From: Fibrobacter succinogenes
GTDB taxonomy: Bacteria; Fibrobacterota; Fibrobacteria; Fibrobacterales; Fibrobacteraceae
DNA: 64,000 nucleotides
NCBI GenBank assembly: GCA_902762305.1
Contig: CACWNW010000001.1
Location: 248,001-312,000, forward strand
Reading direction: 5' to 3'
This document shows, piece after piece, positions 45,153 through 54,137 of this stretch (position 1 is the stretch's first letter; every line of letters starts with the position of its first letter). The notes beneath the pieces were generated by a model, which searched no databases, was not told where the DNA came from, and saw only the letters and a list, made by a program, of their open reading frames with translations. The translations under genes were made by a program, and so were the position numbers.

Positions 45153-45385
45153 TGTTCTTTGCGTGACGTGCATCACGTCAAAAATCCAGCCCGTAATATT
45201 CCGTTCTGGAATACAATTTGTGTAACTCCTTACTAATCAATGCCATAGTGTATACAAAGCTTTTATGCGCATGTGAGCAACAATACAAACTCGCAAAAAG
45301 GCCCCAAAAATACCCTCCCATTTTCATAAAAAAATACTATGTTTTTAATATCAAAATGATGTTAAACACCCTCCAAGAGGTTCCC
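45153..45385. other. Intergenic region with two inverted repeats
   Basis: TGACGTG-CAT-CACGTCA (45164-45180) lies just after the amidase stop. TATTCC-GTTCT-GGAATA lies a little further on, at about 45198. Both could be operators. The rest is A/T-rich and leads to the small ORF at 45386. Confidence 0.55.
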
Positions 45386-45526
45386 ATGACAACACCCGAC
45401 ATGAATAAGATGAACTATGTTAGGGCCCTCATAAAGGCAGGGCTCACACGCGACCTGGTACTGAGAATCACTTCCATTTCAAGTTACCAGTACACGCAGA
45501 TCCAGCGCGAAGTTCTTGCCGCATAG
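45386..45526 (+). CDS. Small unknown protein, 46 residues
   Basis: A short ORF, MTTPDMNKMNYVRALIKAGL to IQREVLAA. The core LIKAGLTRDLVLRITSISSYQYTQIQ reads as a compact helix-turn-helix-like or bihelical segment. The ribosome site AAGAGG lies six bases upstream. It is followed after ten bases by the gene at 45537, suggesting an operon. A longer frame to 45218 has no ribosome site. Confidence 0.55.
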   Translation: MTTPDMNKMNYVRALIKAGLTRDLVLRITSISSYQYTQIQREVLAA

Positions 45527-45536
45527 CCCGAGCACG

Positions 45537-45896
45537 ATGTCGCTTATTCTTACCATTCCGGCGCAGCCCGCAACCCAGATGATGGAGAGGCAGGCTGCGC
45601 TTTTTGCATGCTATAAAGACGGCTCGCTGCTCCTCGATTCGCTCGACTACAAGAAGCCGGCGCGATTCACATTGACCCAAAGCGACGTGTTTCCCTGGGA
45701 CGAATTTATCGGGAAGATGCTCTACGCATGGCAACTGGGCGACTACCGCGATTTGCCGCAACAGTTCAGGCCGCAAAAGCGCATTCCGCAGTTCGTGCTC
45801 GACGGCTTACCGCAAGAACCGACAGCAATCAAGCTGAAAATCCTCGCGACCTTGCGCCAGCAGGGATATTTCCCCGCGCTGACCTCACACAAATAA
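45537..45896 (+). CDS. Unknown protein, 119 residues
   Basis: MSLILTIPAQPATQMMERQA start; acidic and hydrophobic segments alternate (LFACYKDGSLLLDSLDYKKP, RFTLTQSDVFPWDEFIGKML). It ends in an amphipathic helix (AIKLKILATLRQQGYFPAL). No signal peptide, no known motif. Probably cotranscribed with the 46-residue gene ten bases upstream. ATG at 45537 is chosen over TTG at 45516. Confidence 0.6.
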   Translation: MSLILTIPAQPATQMMERQAALFACYKDGSLLLDSLDYKKPARFTLTQSDVFPWDEFIGKMLYAWQLGDYRDLPQQFRPQKRIPQFVLDGLPQEPTAIKLKILATLRQQGYFPALTSHK

Positions 45897-45913
45897 AAAA
45901 AGCACGACCGTCC

Positions 45914-45960
45914 TCATTTATACGCCCCCGCCCCTAAAAAACAGCCCTAAAGAGCCCCCA
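45914..45960 (+). repeat. Solo copy of the TTTATACGCCCC repeat
   Basis: TTTATACGCCCCCGCCCCT followed by AAAAAACAGCCC and TAAAGAG, upstream of the maltokinase gene. It matches the end of unit 3 of the array at 57794-58014 (TTTATACGCCCCAGCACCC, AAAAAGCC, TTTAGAGAG) closely over about 40 bases. The partner half (GGGGCGTATAAA) is absent here. Confidence 0.7.
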
Positions 45961-45989
45961 TTTACGCACTTATTGCTATAATTCCGCAC

Positions 45990-47249
45990 ATGGACGACAT
46001 GCAAGGCATTTCCAGCAAGCGCTGGTTCATGGGCAAGGGCGCGAAGATCGATTCTGTCACGGAGGAATCCCGCACAGGCATCGCCGGGAATGATATCGCC
46101 ATCGTCCGCGTGACATTCGATGCCGGCGAGAACCGCGCACCCGATTTTTACGCCCTCATAAAAGACGAAGGCCGCATCGGGAGCGCCCTTGCGGAAGCCT
46201 TCGCCGGCATATCCAGGAGCTACGGGACAGCCGCCGGACATCTCGTTTTCGAAAGGTCCCACGATTTTTCAGAACAAATCCCGCAAGAAGAACTCCTCGC
46301 CATACGCCCGCTCGATGCGGAGCAGAGCAATTCCGCATTTGCAAGCGACCGCCTGTTCTTCAAGCTCTACCGCAGGCTGCAAGCGGGCGTGCATCCCGAA
46401 GTCGAAATCCTCGCGCATCTCGAGTCAAAAGGTTTCGACGCGATACCGCATTTCTATGGTTCGTGCAAGTACATCAACGCCTCCGGCAACGAATATGCAC
46501 TCGGCATCCTCGAAGAGCGCCTCTCCTGCATGCACGACGCATGGACGTTCTTTACGCAGGGCACACAAGCTTCGGAATCGCTTGCACAGGTCGCGCGCGG
46601 GCTAGGCGAAGCAACCGCAAGGATGCACATGGCATTGAAAGACATGCCCGGAAAAGAATGCGGGCCCGTAGAAATACCGTTCGACAAGCTGGAACACCTC
46701 CTTTGCAAAGCGACAGACGCGGGAACCCCTGCGGGCAACGAGACGCGCGATGCAGGTAAAGAAACGCGCGAATTCGCCGTCAAGCTGGCCGCAAAAATTG
46801 CAGACCTCCGCGAAATTGCGGCAAGGTCGTTCGGCAGCGCGAAATCCACACTGTTCGCCCCGCAACGCATCCACGGGGATTACCACCTGGGGCAGGTGCT
46901 GGTTTCGGCGGCCAAAACAGCGCCGACATTCAAGATTCTCGATTTCGAGGGCGAACCGTCCCGCAGCCTCGAATACCGCAGGGCACTGCGCTCCCCCGCC
47001 GTCGACATCGCGGGCATGTTGCGCAGTTTCCAGTATGCAGGCGCAGTCAGCGGGCACGATTCCGGCCCCTGCGAACGCGCCTTCCTCGAAGGGTACGCCC
47101 GCGTCGCGCACGTCGACATCGGCGACCTCGAGCGCGCTACCGCCCCGTATATTCTCGCGAAGGCCGTTTACGAGGCCTGCTACGAACTCGAATTCAGGCC
47201 CGGATGGTTCCGCATCCCGGCCCGCGCGCTTCTTGAACTCGCCGACTAG
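45990..47249 (+). CDS. Maltokinase
   Basis: Phosphotransferase of the APH-like kinase fold that makes maltose 1-phosphate, the donor for GlgE. 419 residues. The Mak signature RWFMGKGAK opens the N-terminal cap domain (residues 11-19). The kinase Brenner motif is [13 protein letters not shown] (about 297) and the DFG-like motif is [16 protein letters not shown] (about 319). No GlgE or trehalose synthase gene is in view. It is 38 bases upstream of cysE and in the same orientation. Glycogen metabolism is an inference from the family. Confidence 0.85.
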   Translation: MDDMQGISSKRWFMGKGAKIDSVTEESRTGIAGNDIAIVRVTFDAGENRAPDFYALIKDEGRIGSALAEAFAGISRSYGTAAGHLVFERSHDFSEQIPQEELLAIRPLDAEQSNSAFASDRLFFKLYRRLQAGVHPEVEILAHLESKGFDAIPHFYGSCKYINASGNEYALGILEERLSCMHDAWTFFTQGTQASESLAQVARGLGEATARMHMALKDMPGKECGPVEIPFDKLEHLLCKATDAGTPAGNETRDAGKETREFAVKLAAKIADLREIAARSFGSAKSTLFAPQRIHGDYHLGQVLVSAAKTAPTFKILDFEGEPSRSLEYRRALRSPAVDIAGMLRSFQYAGAVSGHDSGPCERAFLEGYARVAHVDIGDLERATAPYILAKAVYEACYELEFRPGWFRIPARALLELAD

Positions 47250-47287
47250 ACTGCAAGCCGCCACAAATTTCTATATTTGCTCTCGCT

Positions 47288-48076
47288 ATGACAGTCGAAG
47301 AAATGGAAAAGCGCCTCCATGACGAGGCCAGCACGCTTTCAGAATCCGAGCCGCTCTCGAAGCTCATGCTCGAAGAGCAGGTTTTGAACCGCAAGAACTT
47401 TGCCGACATGCTTTCCGTAACGCTCGCCTGTCAACTCGCGGGCGAAGTTATCGACCGTGCGGAACTCGAGAAGATGTTCAGCGCCCTCTACGTCAAATAC
47501 CCAGAACTGCTCGTTTCTGCCTGCAAGGACTTGAACGCGACCGTCTTGCGCGACCCCGCCTGCACCAGCTACCTCGAGCCGCTCCTGTTGTTCAAGGGCT
47601 TCCAGGGCCTGCAGGCCTACCGCGTGGCGCACGCCCTCTGGACGGAAAACCGCCCATTCCCGGCCAAGATGCTCCAGAACATCGTGAGCCGCAAGTTCGG
47701 CATGGATATCCACCCTGCCGCAAAAATCGGGCACGGCCTCCTGATTGACCATGCGACGAACATCGTCATCGGCGAGACAGCAATTGTCGGGAACAACGTG
47801 AGCTTCCTGCATGGCGTGACGCTCGGCGGTACCGGCAACGAAGTCGGCGACCGTCACCCGAAAATCGGCAACGGCGTGATGCTCGGTGCACACGCCCAGC
47901 TGCTCGGCAATATCCACATCGGTGACTGCGCGAAGATTGGCGCCGGCGCCGTGGTGCTCTGCGACGTTCCGCCACATACGACCTATGCAGGCGTCCCCGC
48001 TGTCGAAGTCGGCCACCCGACCGACGACATGCCCAGTTTCAACATGCAGCAGGACTTCACGCGGGACTGCGACTAA
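47288..48076 (+). CDS. cysE: Serine O-acetyltransferase
   Basis: Makes O-acetylserine for cysteine synthesis. 262 residues. The N-terminal helical domain (about 1-140) contains DPACTSYLEPLLLFKGFQ. The left-handed beta-helix of hexapeptide repeats follows: GMDIHPAAKIGHGLLIDHAT, VVIGE-type turns, VSFLHGVTLGGTG and HPKIGNGVMLGAHAQLLG. The C-terminal VVLCDVPPHTTYAGVPA motif matches CysE. Cytoplasmic. Followed by nth 50 bases later. Confidence 0.95.
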   Translation: MTVEEMEKRLHDEASTLSESEPLSKLMLEEQVLNRKNFADMLSVTLACQLAGEVIDRAELEKMFSALYVKYPELLVSACKDLNATVLRDPACTSYLEPLLLFKGFQGLQAYRVAHALWTENRPFPAKMLQNIVSRKFGMDIHPAAKIGHGLLIDHATNIVIGETAIVGNNVSFLHGVTLGGTGNEVGDRHPKIGNGVMLGAHAQLLGNIHIGDCAKIGAGAVVLCDVPPHTTYAGVPAVEVGHPTDDMPSFNMQQDFTRDCD

Positions 48077-48126
48077 GCCTGAAGAACGCAGCGTCGCTAC
48101 GGACGAAACACGAAAGTGACCAACAT

Positions 48127-48741
48127 ATGAAGCGTTCAGACAAAATCAAGTTCATCAGCGACACCCTCGACGAGCTGTTCCCAGACCCGCCAATTCCGCT
48201 CGACTACACAAGCCCCTTCACGCTTCTCGTAGCCGTCGTGCTTAGCGCGCAATGCACCGACATCCGCGTGAACCAGGTGACCAAGGTTTTGTTCAAGGCA
48301 GCCGACACCCCGAAAAAGATGGTCAAGATCGGAGTCGAGCGCATAGCCGAAATCATCAAGCCCTGCGGGTTCTTCAACACCAAAAGCAAGAACATTTACA
48401 ATCTGTCCAAAACGCTTGTCGAGAAATACGACGGCGAAGTTCCCCGTACCTTCGAGGAACTGGAAGCACTCCCCGGCGTAGGCCACAAAACGGCGAGCGT
48501 CATGATGATTCACGCCTTCAAGGTGCCCGCCTTCCCCGTCGACACGCACATCCACAGGCTAGCAAAGCGCTGGGGGCTTTCGGACGGCAGTTCCGTCGAG
48601 CAGACCGAAGCTGACCTCAAGAAGATATTCCCGAAGGAAGAATGGGAAAAACGCCACCTGCAGATTATCTACTTCGGGCGCACGTACTGCAAGGCAATGG
48701 GTCACAAACCCGAGAACTGCCCGATTTGCAGCAAGCTGTAA
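48127..48741 (+). CDS. nth: Endonuclease III, probably without a complete [4Fe-4S] site
   Basis: DNA glycosylase/AP lyase for oxidised pyrimidines. 204 residues. HhH motif LEALPGVGHKTASVMM with the catalytic Lys (about 120), and VDTHIHRLAKRWG with the catalytic Asp (about 138). LSAQCTDIRVNQVT is the N-terminal signature. The usual C-x6-C-x2-C-x5-C cluster site is altered: the C-terminus has YCKAMGHKPENCPICSKL with only three Cys and spacing C-x9-C-x2-C. The iron-sulfur cluster may be lost, as in some Bacteroidetes-type Nth. Ends three bases from the convergent membrane protein gene. Confidence 0.92.
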   Translation: MKRSDKIKFISDTLDELFPDPPIPLDYTSPFTLLVAVVLSAQCTDIRVNQVTKVLFKAADTPKKMVKIGVERIAEIIKPCGFFNTKSKNIYNLSKTLVEKYDGEVPRTFEELEALPGVGHKTASVMMIHAFKVPAFPVDTHIHRLAKRWGLSDGSSVEQTEADLKKIFPKEEWEKRHLQIIYFGRTYCKAMGHKPENCPICSKL

Positions 48742-48744
48742 TCT

Positions 48745-49464
48745 TCACGAATTGCGTTGGTAGAACCAATAGTAGAATAAGCTCCAACCGCCCCAAAGCA
48801 CGCAGAGCCACATTCCAACATAACCAATAGCATAAGTGGCATTGGCAATAACGTCGTACTTGAGCAAAAGTCCCATTTCCGACAAGATAAAATTCCAGTC
48901 ATGAAATCCATAAGGCGCTTCGGCACCCGTTCCTCCGCTTATCAGCGTCAATTTCATGTGCAAGGCATCTTCAATATAGATGGCGACATCGATAAAGTTT
49001 TCAAAAGCCCACCAAAGAGCAACCGAGGCTCCCAAGATATCCCGGGGTTTTATCCACAACGCGAAGCAAAAGACTAGCGGCATTATAATCTGGAAAAGAG
49101 AACCTCCCAGCGAATGCAGGACCCTGTTCCCAAAAATCTTGAACACGATATGGCCCGTTTCATGAACCGGCAAATTCAGGCAATGCAAATACTGGGCCAC
49201 CCAGGCATCGTATCCATCGCGCATCATTTGCACCGAGAAAAAAATCATCGCCAAAAGCAATACAACACGGAGAACAAAAAACTGTCCGTTTCCCAGTGGT
49301 CTCGGATACAACAAAAATTGCAAAGCAACAGGCCAGGAATCAGGCTCTGACAATGTCAAAACCTTTCTGCGAGGAACATTCACTATATGCAGAGGGACCT
49401 TGTCCGTCGGCTTTTGTTCTGGCGCTTTTTTTTGCGTGGTTATTTGCGGGTCCTCGAGCTTCAT
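48745..49464 (-). CDS. Polytopic membrane protein with HExxH motif
   Basis: A 239-residue protein with about five or six hydrophobic segments. HETGHIVFKIFG (about 101) carries an HExxH zinc-protease-type motif next to a membrane segment, similar in layout to M50 site-2-protease-type and related integral membrane metalloproteins. A second-ligand LDG-type motif was not seen. The N-terminus is polar (about 50 residues). It lies 45 bases downstream of the uxs gene on the same strand, at the end of the thiL-pilB-uxs run. Function unknown. Confidence 0.72.
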   Translation of the reverse strand: MKLEDPQITTQKKAPEQKPTDKVPLHIVNVPRRKVLTLSEPDSWPVALQFLLYPRPLGNGQFFVLRVVLLLAMIFFSVQMMRDGYDAWVAQYLHCLNLPVHETGHIVFKIFGNRVLHSLGGSLFQIIMPLVFCFALWIKPRDILGASVALWWAFENFIDVAIYIEDALHMKLTLISGGTGAEAPYGFHDWNFILSEMGLLLKYDVIANATYAIGYVGMWLCVLWGGWSLFYYWFYQRNS

Positions 49465-49509
49465 ATGCAGAAATATATATCCGCCCAGGCAAAAAGATTC
49501 CAGAAAGAA

Positions 49510-50448
49510 CTAGCCTTCACCCTTGAGCAGCTCGTCGAAATAGACAATCGTCTTCTCGAGACCCTGGCGCAGCGGGATTGTCGGTTCCCAACCAAGCGCG
49601 GACTTCGCCAAGTCAATATTCGGGCGACGCATCTTCGGGTCGTCACCCGGAAGCGGCCTGTACACGATCTTGCTCTTGGAACCCGTCAGGTCGAGCACTT
49701 CCTTCGCAAGCTCGAGCATCGTGAACTCGCCGGGATTGCCGATGTTCACGGGTCCGATAATCTTGTCCTGGTTCATCATGCGCACGAAACCTTCGATGAG
49801 GTCGTCCACATAGCAGAAACTGCGCGTCTGGCCGCCATCACCGTAAATCGTGATGTCGTCGCCCTTGAGTGCCTGCACGATGAAGTTCGATACCACGCGG
49901 CCGTCGTTCATGAGCATGCGCGGGCCATACGTATTGAATATGCGCACGATGCGGATGTCCACGTTGTTCTGCCTGTGGTAATCCATGAACAAGGTTTCGG
50001 CAACGCGTTTCCCTTCGTCGTAGCAACTGCGGATGCCGATGGGGTTCACATTTCCCCAGTAGTCTTCCGTCTGCGGGTGCACCGCCGGGTCACCGTAAAC
50101 TTCGCTGGTAGACGCCTGCAGGATGCGAGCCTTCACGCGTTTCGCCATGCCGAGCATGTTGATGGCGCCCATCACGCTCGTCTTGATAGTCTTTACCGGA
50201 TTGAACTGGTAATGGATGGGGCTTGCGGGGCACGCGAGATTGAAGATGCGGTCCACTTCAAGGAGAATCGGTTCCGTCACGTCGTGGCGGATGAGTTCAA
50301 AGTTCCTGTTGTCGCGCAGGTGGGCAACATTCGCCATGCGGCCCGTAAAATAGTTATCAAGGCAAATCACCTCGTGCCCGTCGTTCAAAAGCCGTTCACA
50401 CAGGTGACTCCCTAAAAAGCCCGCACCACCAGTAACTAAGCAACGCAT
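49510..50448 (-). CDS. uxs: UDP-glucuronate decarboxylase (UDP-xylose synthase)
   Basis: Extended SDR enzyme that converts UDP-glucuronate to UDP-xylose. 312 residues. Motifs: [15 protein letters not shown] (N-terminal Rossmann), LDNYFTG, and the UXS signature [19 protein letters not shown] (about 82-100). The catalytic site is SYDEGKR-like ([11 protein letters not shown], about 146), followed by FNTYGPRM and [16 protein letters not shown]. It sits 59 bases downstream of pilB. UDP-xylose would feed surface polysaccharide. GAGG five bases before the start. Confidence 0.93.
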   Translation of the reverse strand: MRCLVTGGAGFLGSHLCERLLNDGHEVICLDNYFTGRMANVAHLRDNRNFELIRHDVTEPILLEVDRIFNLACPASPIHYQFNPVKTIKTSVMGAINMLGMAKRVKARILQASTSEVYGDPAVHPQTEDYWGNVNPIGIRSCYDEGKRVAETLFMDYHRQNNVDIRIVRIFNTYGPRMLMNDGRVVSNFIVQALKGDDITIYGDGGQTRSFCYVDDLIEGFVRMMNQDKIIGPVNIGNPGEFTMLELAKEVLDLTGSKSKIVYRPLPGDDPKMRRPNIDLAKSALGWEPTIPLRQGLEKTIVYFDELLKGEG

Positions 50449-50507
50449 CGCATCCTCTTTTGTCTATAGCCAATCATTTTTTTCGATTATCGTTTATTGC
50501 AAATTCA

Positions 50508-52442
50508 TCAATCATCCGGTGCAGAAGCGCCCACCGCCTGTTCGAGCGTGGTAAGGCCCTGCAACGCCTTGTTGATGCCGTCCATACGCAGCGTAATCAT
50601 GTCGCATTCCTTCATGGCGCAGCGCTTGATTTCGTCACCGGAAGCACGCTTGATGACCAGGTTACGCACGGATTCGTTCGGAACGAGGAACTCGTAAATA
50701 CCGCAACGTCCCTTGTAGCCCGAGCCGTCGCACTTGTCGCAGCCCTTGCCGTGGTAGAACTGCATATCCGGAGAAAGGTGCAGCTCTTCGCGCAGGGAAT
50801 CGGAAATTTCCACCGGCTCCTTGCAGTACTTGCAAATGCGGCGCACAAGACGCTGGGCGAGAATGCCCTTGATAGCGGTAGAAACAAGGAACGGTTCCAG
50901 GCCCATTTCCAGCAAGCGCGGGAACGAACCGGCAGCATCGTTCGTATGCAACGTACTGAAGACCAAGTGACCCGTCAAGGCTGCTTCGATAGCCATGGAC
51001 GATGTCTCCTGGTCACGCATTTCACCGATCATGATGACATCCGGGTCCTGACGGAGCAGGGCGCGAATGCCCGCCGCGAAAGTAAAGCCCGCGGCATTGT
51101 TAATTTGTCCCTGGTTCACGCCATCGATATTCAATTCCACCGGGTCTTCCATGGTAGAAATGTTAATCGTGGAATCAAGAATCTCGCGAATGGAAGCATA
51201 AAGCGTAGTAGACTTACCGGAACCCGTCGGGCCGGTCACAAGCACAATGCCGTTCGGGGCATTAATCGCATCGATAAACTGCTTGAACACGCGCGGGTCG
51301 AAGCCCATGTCCTTCAGCGGGAACTGACCCGAGTTCGGGTCCAAGATACGCATAACGATTTTTTCGCAAACACCGCGCTTGCGCAGAGAAATCGGGAACG
51401 AGCTCACACGAAGGTCGACTTCGGAGCCCTTGTAGCGCACAGTAAAGCGGCCGTCCAAAGGTTTACGCTTTTCGGCGATGTCCATCTTGGAAAGGAGCTT
51501 GATACGCGAAAGGATCTGCGGCATGAGGCGCGCAGGGATAGGCGCCATCACCTGCAAGTCACCATCGATACGGTAACGAAGCTTCAGGAAGGTTTCCTGC
51601 GGCTCCAGGTGAATATCGGAAGCGTGGCGGGCAATGGCTTCGTGAATAAGGGTCGTCACGATCTTCACCACCGCACGGCCTTCTTCGTCGCTCAGTTCGG
51701 GTTCATCGTTACCGCCCTGGCCGCGTTCCACGGTTTCAAGTTCTTCGCCATCCTTCGATTCGCTGATAAGTTCGGCAAGGGATTCTTCTTGCGGGCCGTG
51801 GCCTGCGTACACGCGCTCGATGGCCTTCACGACATCCGCTTCGGACGCCATCACGACGTCCACGTCCATCTTGACCTTGAACTTCACTATCTGGATAACG
51901 CGCATGTTGGTCGGGTCGGTCATCGCGAGCGTAAGCGCTTCGCGCATCGTCCGGCGGTCGTCATCGGACTTCGAGATGAACAGCGGCACCACCTTGTACT
52001 GCTTGCACATTTCTTCGGGCAGGTAGGTGTAGGCGTCGTTGTCTATCGAGAAATTCTCGAGCTTCACGTAGGGGACTTCGAACTGGCGCGACAGGATTTC
52101 GACCAGGCGCTCTTCGGGCATGAACCCGAGATCCACGAGGGTGCGGCCCAGGCGCTTGCCCGTCGTCTTCTGGGTCTCGAGAGCCTTGTTGAGCTGGTCC
52201 TGCGTAATGTAGCCCTGCGCAAGGAGCATTTCACCGATACGCATCTTGGTGGCGGACTGCATCTGCACACCGAGGATGCTGGTGAGGGTATCCTCAGATA
52301 CCATCTGCAGGCGGACAAGCACCTTCGCAAGCGAAAGGCCCGTGCGCTTGTGTTCCGATATGGCGTGCGCCAACCGGTCTTCATCGAGCACATGCTGACG
52401 AAGCAGTAGCTCGCCCAAGTTCAATTTCACGTTATTTATCAT
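50508..52442 (-). CDS. pilB: GspE/PilB-type secretion or pilus assembly ATPase
   Basis: Hexameric ATPase that powers pilus or type II secretion assembly, on the inner-membrane face. About 644 residues. Two N-terminal MshEN/T2SSE_N modules (about 1-140) contain LNLGELLLRQHVLDEDRLA and IGEMLLAQGYITQDQLN. Walker A is GPTGSGKSTTLYAS (about 395). The Asp box is STMEDPVE, Walker B is QDPDVIMIGEMRD and the His box is TGHLVFSTLHTNDA. CKYC and CDKCDGSGYKGRCGIYE supply the zinc tetracysteine site (about 555-600). ATG at 52442 overlaps the thiL stop (ATGA). Confidence 0.93.
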   Translation of the reverse strand: MINNVKLNLGELLLRQHVLDEDRLAHAISEHKRTGLSLAKVLVRLQMVSEDTLTSILGVQMQSATKMRIGEMLLAQGYITQDQLNKALETQKTTGKRLGRTLVDLGFMPEERLVEILSRQFEVPYVKLENFSIDNDAYTYLPEEMCKQYKVVPLFISKSDDDRRTMREALTLAMTDPTNMRVIQIVKFKVKMDVDVVMASEADVVKAIERVYAGHGPQEESLAELISESKDGEELETVERGQGGNDEPELSDEEGRAVVKIVTTLIHEAIARHASDIHLEPQETFLKLRYRIDGDLQVMAPIPARLMPQILSRIKLLSKMDIAEKRKPLDGRFTVRYKGSEVDLRVSSFPISLRKRGVCEKIVMRILDPNSGQFPLKDMGFDPRVFKQFIDAINAPNGIVLVTGPTGSGKSTTLYASIREILDSTINISTMEDPVELNIDGVNQGQINNAAGFTFAAGIRALLRQDPDVIMIGEMRDQETSSMAIEAALTGHLVFSTLHTNDAAGSFPRLLEMGLEPFLVSTAIKGILAQRLVRRICKYCKEPVEISDSLREELHLSPDMQFYHGKGCDKCDGSGYKGRCGIYEFLVPNESVRNLVIKRASGDEIKRCAMKECDMITLRMDGINKALQGLTTLEQAVGASAPDD

Positions 52443-53422
52443 AAATGAGACCAAGCCTGTGCTTTAACATACCTTTCCTCCCCGTCACGGCAGCGCATGC
52501 GGACCCCCGAACCGTCGACTACGGTCCCGATCCTGAACACGCCGCCCGGCAGGGCATCGTTTCTTTGAAATATATCATTTTTGGCAGAAACTGAGAAAAG
52601 CAATTCGTATTCTTCCCCACCATTTAACGCAAAATCAAGAGGGTCAATGTGATAGCGCACACACAACCGCAAAACCTCAGGGTCAATCGGGATATTTTGT
52701 TCCTCTATTTCGATACATACCCCCGAGGAGAGCGCGAGATGGTTCAGTTCCGAGGAAAGGCCGTCGCTGATGTCCATGCAGGCCCCGCGCACGCCCATTT
52801 CGAGCAGTTTCGCGCCGAAACGCTCGTCTATCGAGGGAGCGAGGTGGTAATCGACCAGCGTGGGGAATTCGGACCGGGCTTCCGGGTGGTTCATCAATAT
52901 CCAGAGCCCCGCGGCAGATTTCCCGAGCGTTCCCGCGACAAACACGCCGTCGCCGACACGTGCGCCCGAGCGCACGAGGGGGGACTGCGCACCGAGCGTG
53001 CCCAGCAAGGTCGTAGAAAGCATCCCGCAACCGGCAGCGACAGTATCGCCCCCGACAAGCGCAATCCCCCGCTTCGCGAAGCCCTCGGCGACGGCATCGC
53101 CGATGCGCCTGCGAGTTTGTTCGTCCCACGATTTGTTGACGCAGATGCCCGAGACGGCAAGCTTCGCGACGCCACCCATCGCAGAGATGTCCGACACGTT
53201 CGAGACAATATGTTTCTCTACCGCCTGCTCCGGCGTAGACCAGTCCATGCGGAAATGCGTCCCCTCGACCGAGAGGTCCTTCGTCACGAGCCACCCGTCG
53301 AACATGGCGCAATCGTCGCCCACGGGGAGCCACCCCCTATGCGCGGGAGGGACTTCCCCCATCGGGAGGGACTTCTTCAACAGGGAATCGATAAAACTGA
53401 ACTCGCCTAAATCTGGGAACAT
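52439..53422 (-). CDS. thiL: Thiamine-monophosphate kinase
   Basis: ATP-dependent kinase that makes thiamine diphosphate from thiamine monophosphate. 327 residues. AIRS/PurM-like fold motifs: LGEFSFIDSLLKK at the N-terminus, VGDDCAMFDGWLVTKDLSVEGTHF (about 34), SDISAMGGVAKLAV, GGDTVAAG (about 130) and MDISDGLSSELNHLA (about 215). NGGEEYELLFSV follows. First gene of the minus-strand chain thiL-pilB-uxs-HExxH; its stop overlaps the pilB start. No other thiamine genes are nearby. Confidence 0.93.
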   Translation of the reverse strand: MFPDLGEFSFIDSLLKKSLPMGEVPPAHRGWLPVGDDCAMFDGWLVTKDLSVEGTHFRMDWSTPEQAVEKHIVSNVSDISAMGGVAKLAVSGICVNKSWDEQTRRRIGDAVAEGFAKRGIALVGGDTVAAGCGMLSTTLLGTLGAQSPLVRSGARVGDGVFVAGTLGKSAAGLWILMNHPEARSEFPTLVDYHLAPSIDERFGAKLLEMGVRGACMDISDGLSSELNHLALSSGVCIEIEEQNIPIDPEVLRLCVRYHIDPLDFALNGGEEYELLFSVSAKNDIFQRNDALPGGVFRIGTVVDGSGVRMRCRDGEERYVKAQAWSHL

Positions 53423-53619
53423 GATTCAAATTTAAATATCTCCGTCCCGGTCAAGAGGAACCCCCGGCATCGTGAAAGACGCTTAAGGCGCGGGCTTCAA
53501 AAAACAACATGGCGACAAGTAGTGGATAAGTTGGCGATATTTGTGGGGTTGAAAATAAATTCTGAAAATAAGGTAAAAAATCTATTCACACCCTCCAATA
53601 AATACCTATCTTTTAGGCC

Positions 53620-54042
53620 ATGGGACACATTTTCTTCATTTCGCCGTCTTCCCCGGGAAGCCTTGACAGGATGAGCCAGTGGACTCTCCGTTGGTTGCTC
53701 GAGAACGACATGGCGGAAGACTGCACGATGTACACCTGCAATTCCGTCGAAGAAGCGACCGGAATTCTCGAAACGGCGCTCATCGTGGGCGAAACCCCGT
53801 CCCTCATCATCTTCGACCATGCAGAACGCCCCACCGACGTGAACATCGCGTTCAGCAAGCGGCTCCACAGCAGCATCCCCGAATCGTGGATTGTCGAAAT
53901 CGTCCCGGATTCCATGCCCATCCAGATGGATAGCGACAACAGCCTCTACTGGATACGTCGCCCGCTCGACGAAGACGAATGGCGCGAGACTCTCGAACAG
54001 GTGCTCCGCAAGACTCCCACGCCGCAGTGGGCGAATGATTAA
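53620..54042 (+). CDS. Degenerate receiver-domain-like protein
   Basis: A 140-residue alpha/beta protein. It can be read as a CheY-like fold: beta-1 IFFISPSSP, helix near MSQWTLRWLLE, LIIFDH with a possible phospho-acceptor Asp at about 67, and WIVEIVP as beta-4. The C-terminal WIRRPLDEDEWRETLEQVLRK matches the KPL...E.L pattern of beta-5/alpha-5, with Arg at the conserved Lys. The N-terminal acidic cluster is not evident. A pseudo-receiver role is inferred; homology has not been tested. No histidine kinase nearby. Confidence 0.55.
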   Translation: MGHIFFISPSSPGSLDRMSQWTLRWLLENDMAEDCTMYTCNSVEEATGILETALIVGETPSLIIFDHAERPTDVNIAFSKRLHSSIPESWIVEIVPDSMPIQMDSDNSLYWIRRPLDEDEWRETLEQVLRKTPTPQWAND

Positions 54043-54108
54043 TTGATAATGGATAATTGATGATGGATAATGAGAGATAATCAATCATCAATCATTATTC
54101 TTTCCACA
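54043..54108. repeat. Heptamer-type inverted repeat after the pseudo-receiver gene
   Basis: GATAATGGATAATTGATGAT-type units on the left arm and ATCATCAATCATTAT on the right arm form an A/T-rich palindrome with near-heptamer periodicity. It resembles in style the speA-flanking elements and the CTTTCGT repeats at 41892, though the sequence is different. Confidence 0.7.
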
Positions 54109-54137
54109 TTTTAAGTTCCAAATACTAAATTCTACGC

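Noticed and set aside
45164-45180. CRP/FNR-type binding site
   Set aside because: TGACGTG-CAT-CACGTCA is a clean inverted repeat, but the core does not fit TGTGA-N6-TCACA well, and it lies at a gene end. Kept only as an unassigned palindrome.
50460-52409. 649-residue ORF on the plus strand over pilB
   Set aside because: Runs exactly antisense to a well-supported PilB with all ATPase motifs. GC-rich third positions in pilB leave the opposite frame open. No ribosome site or domain.
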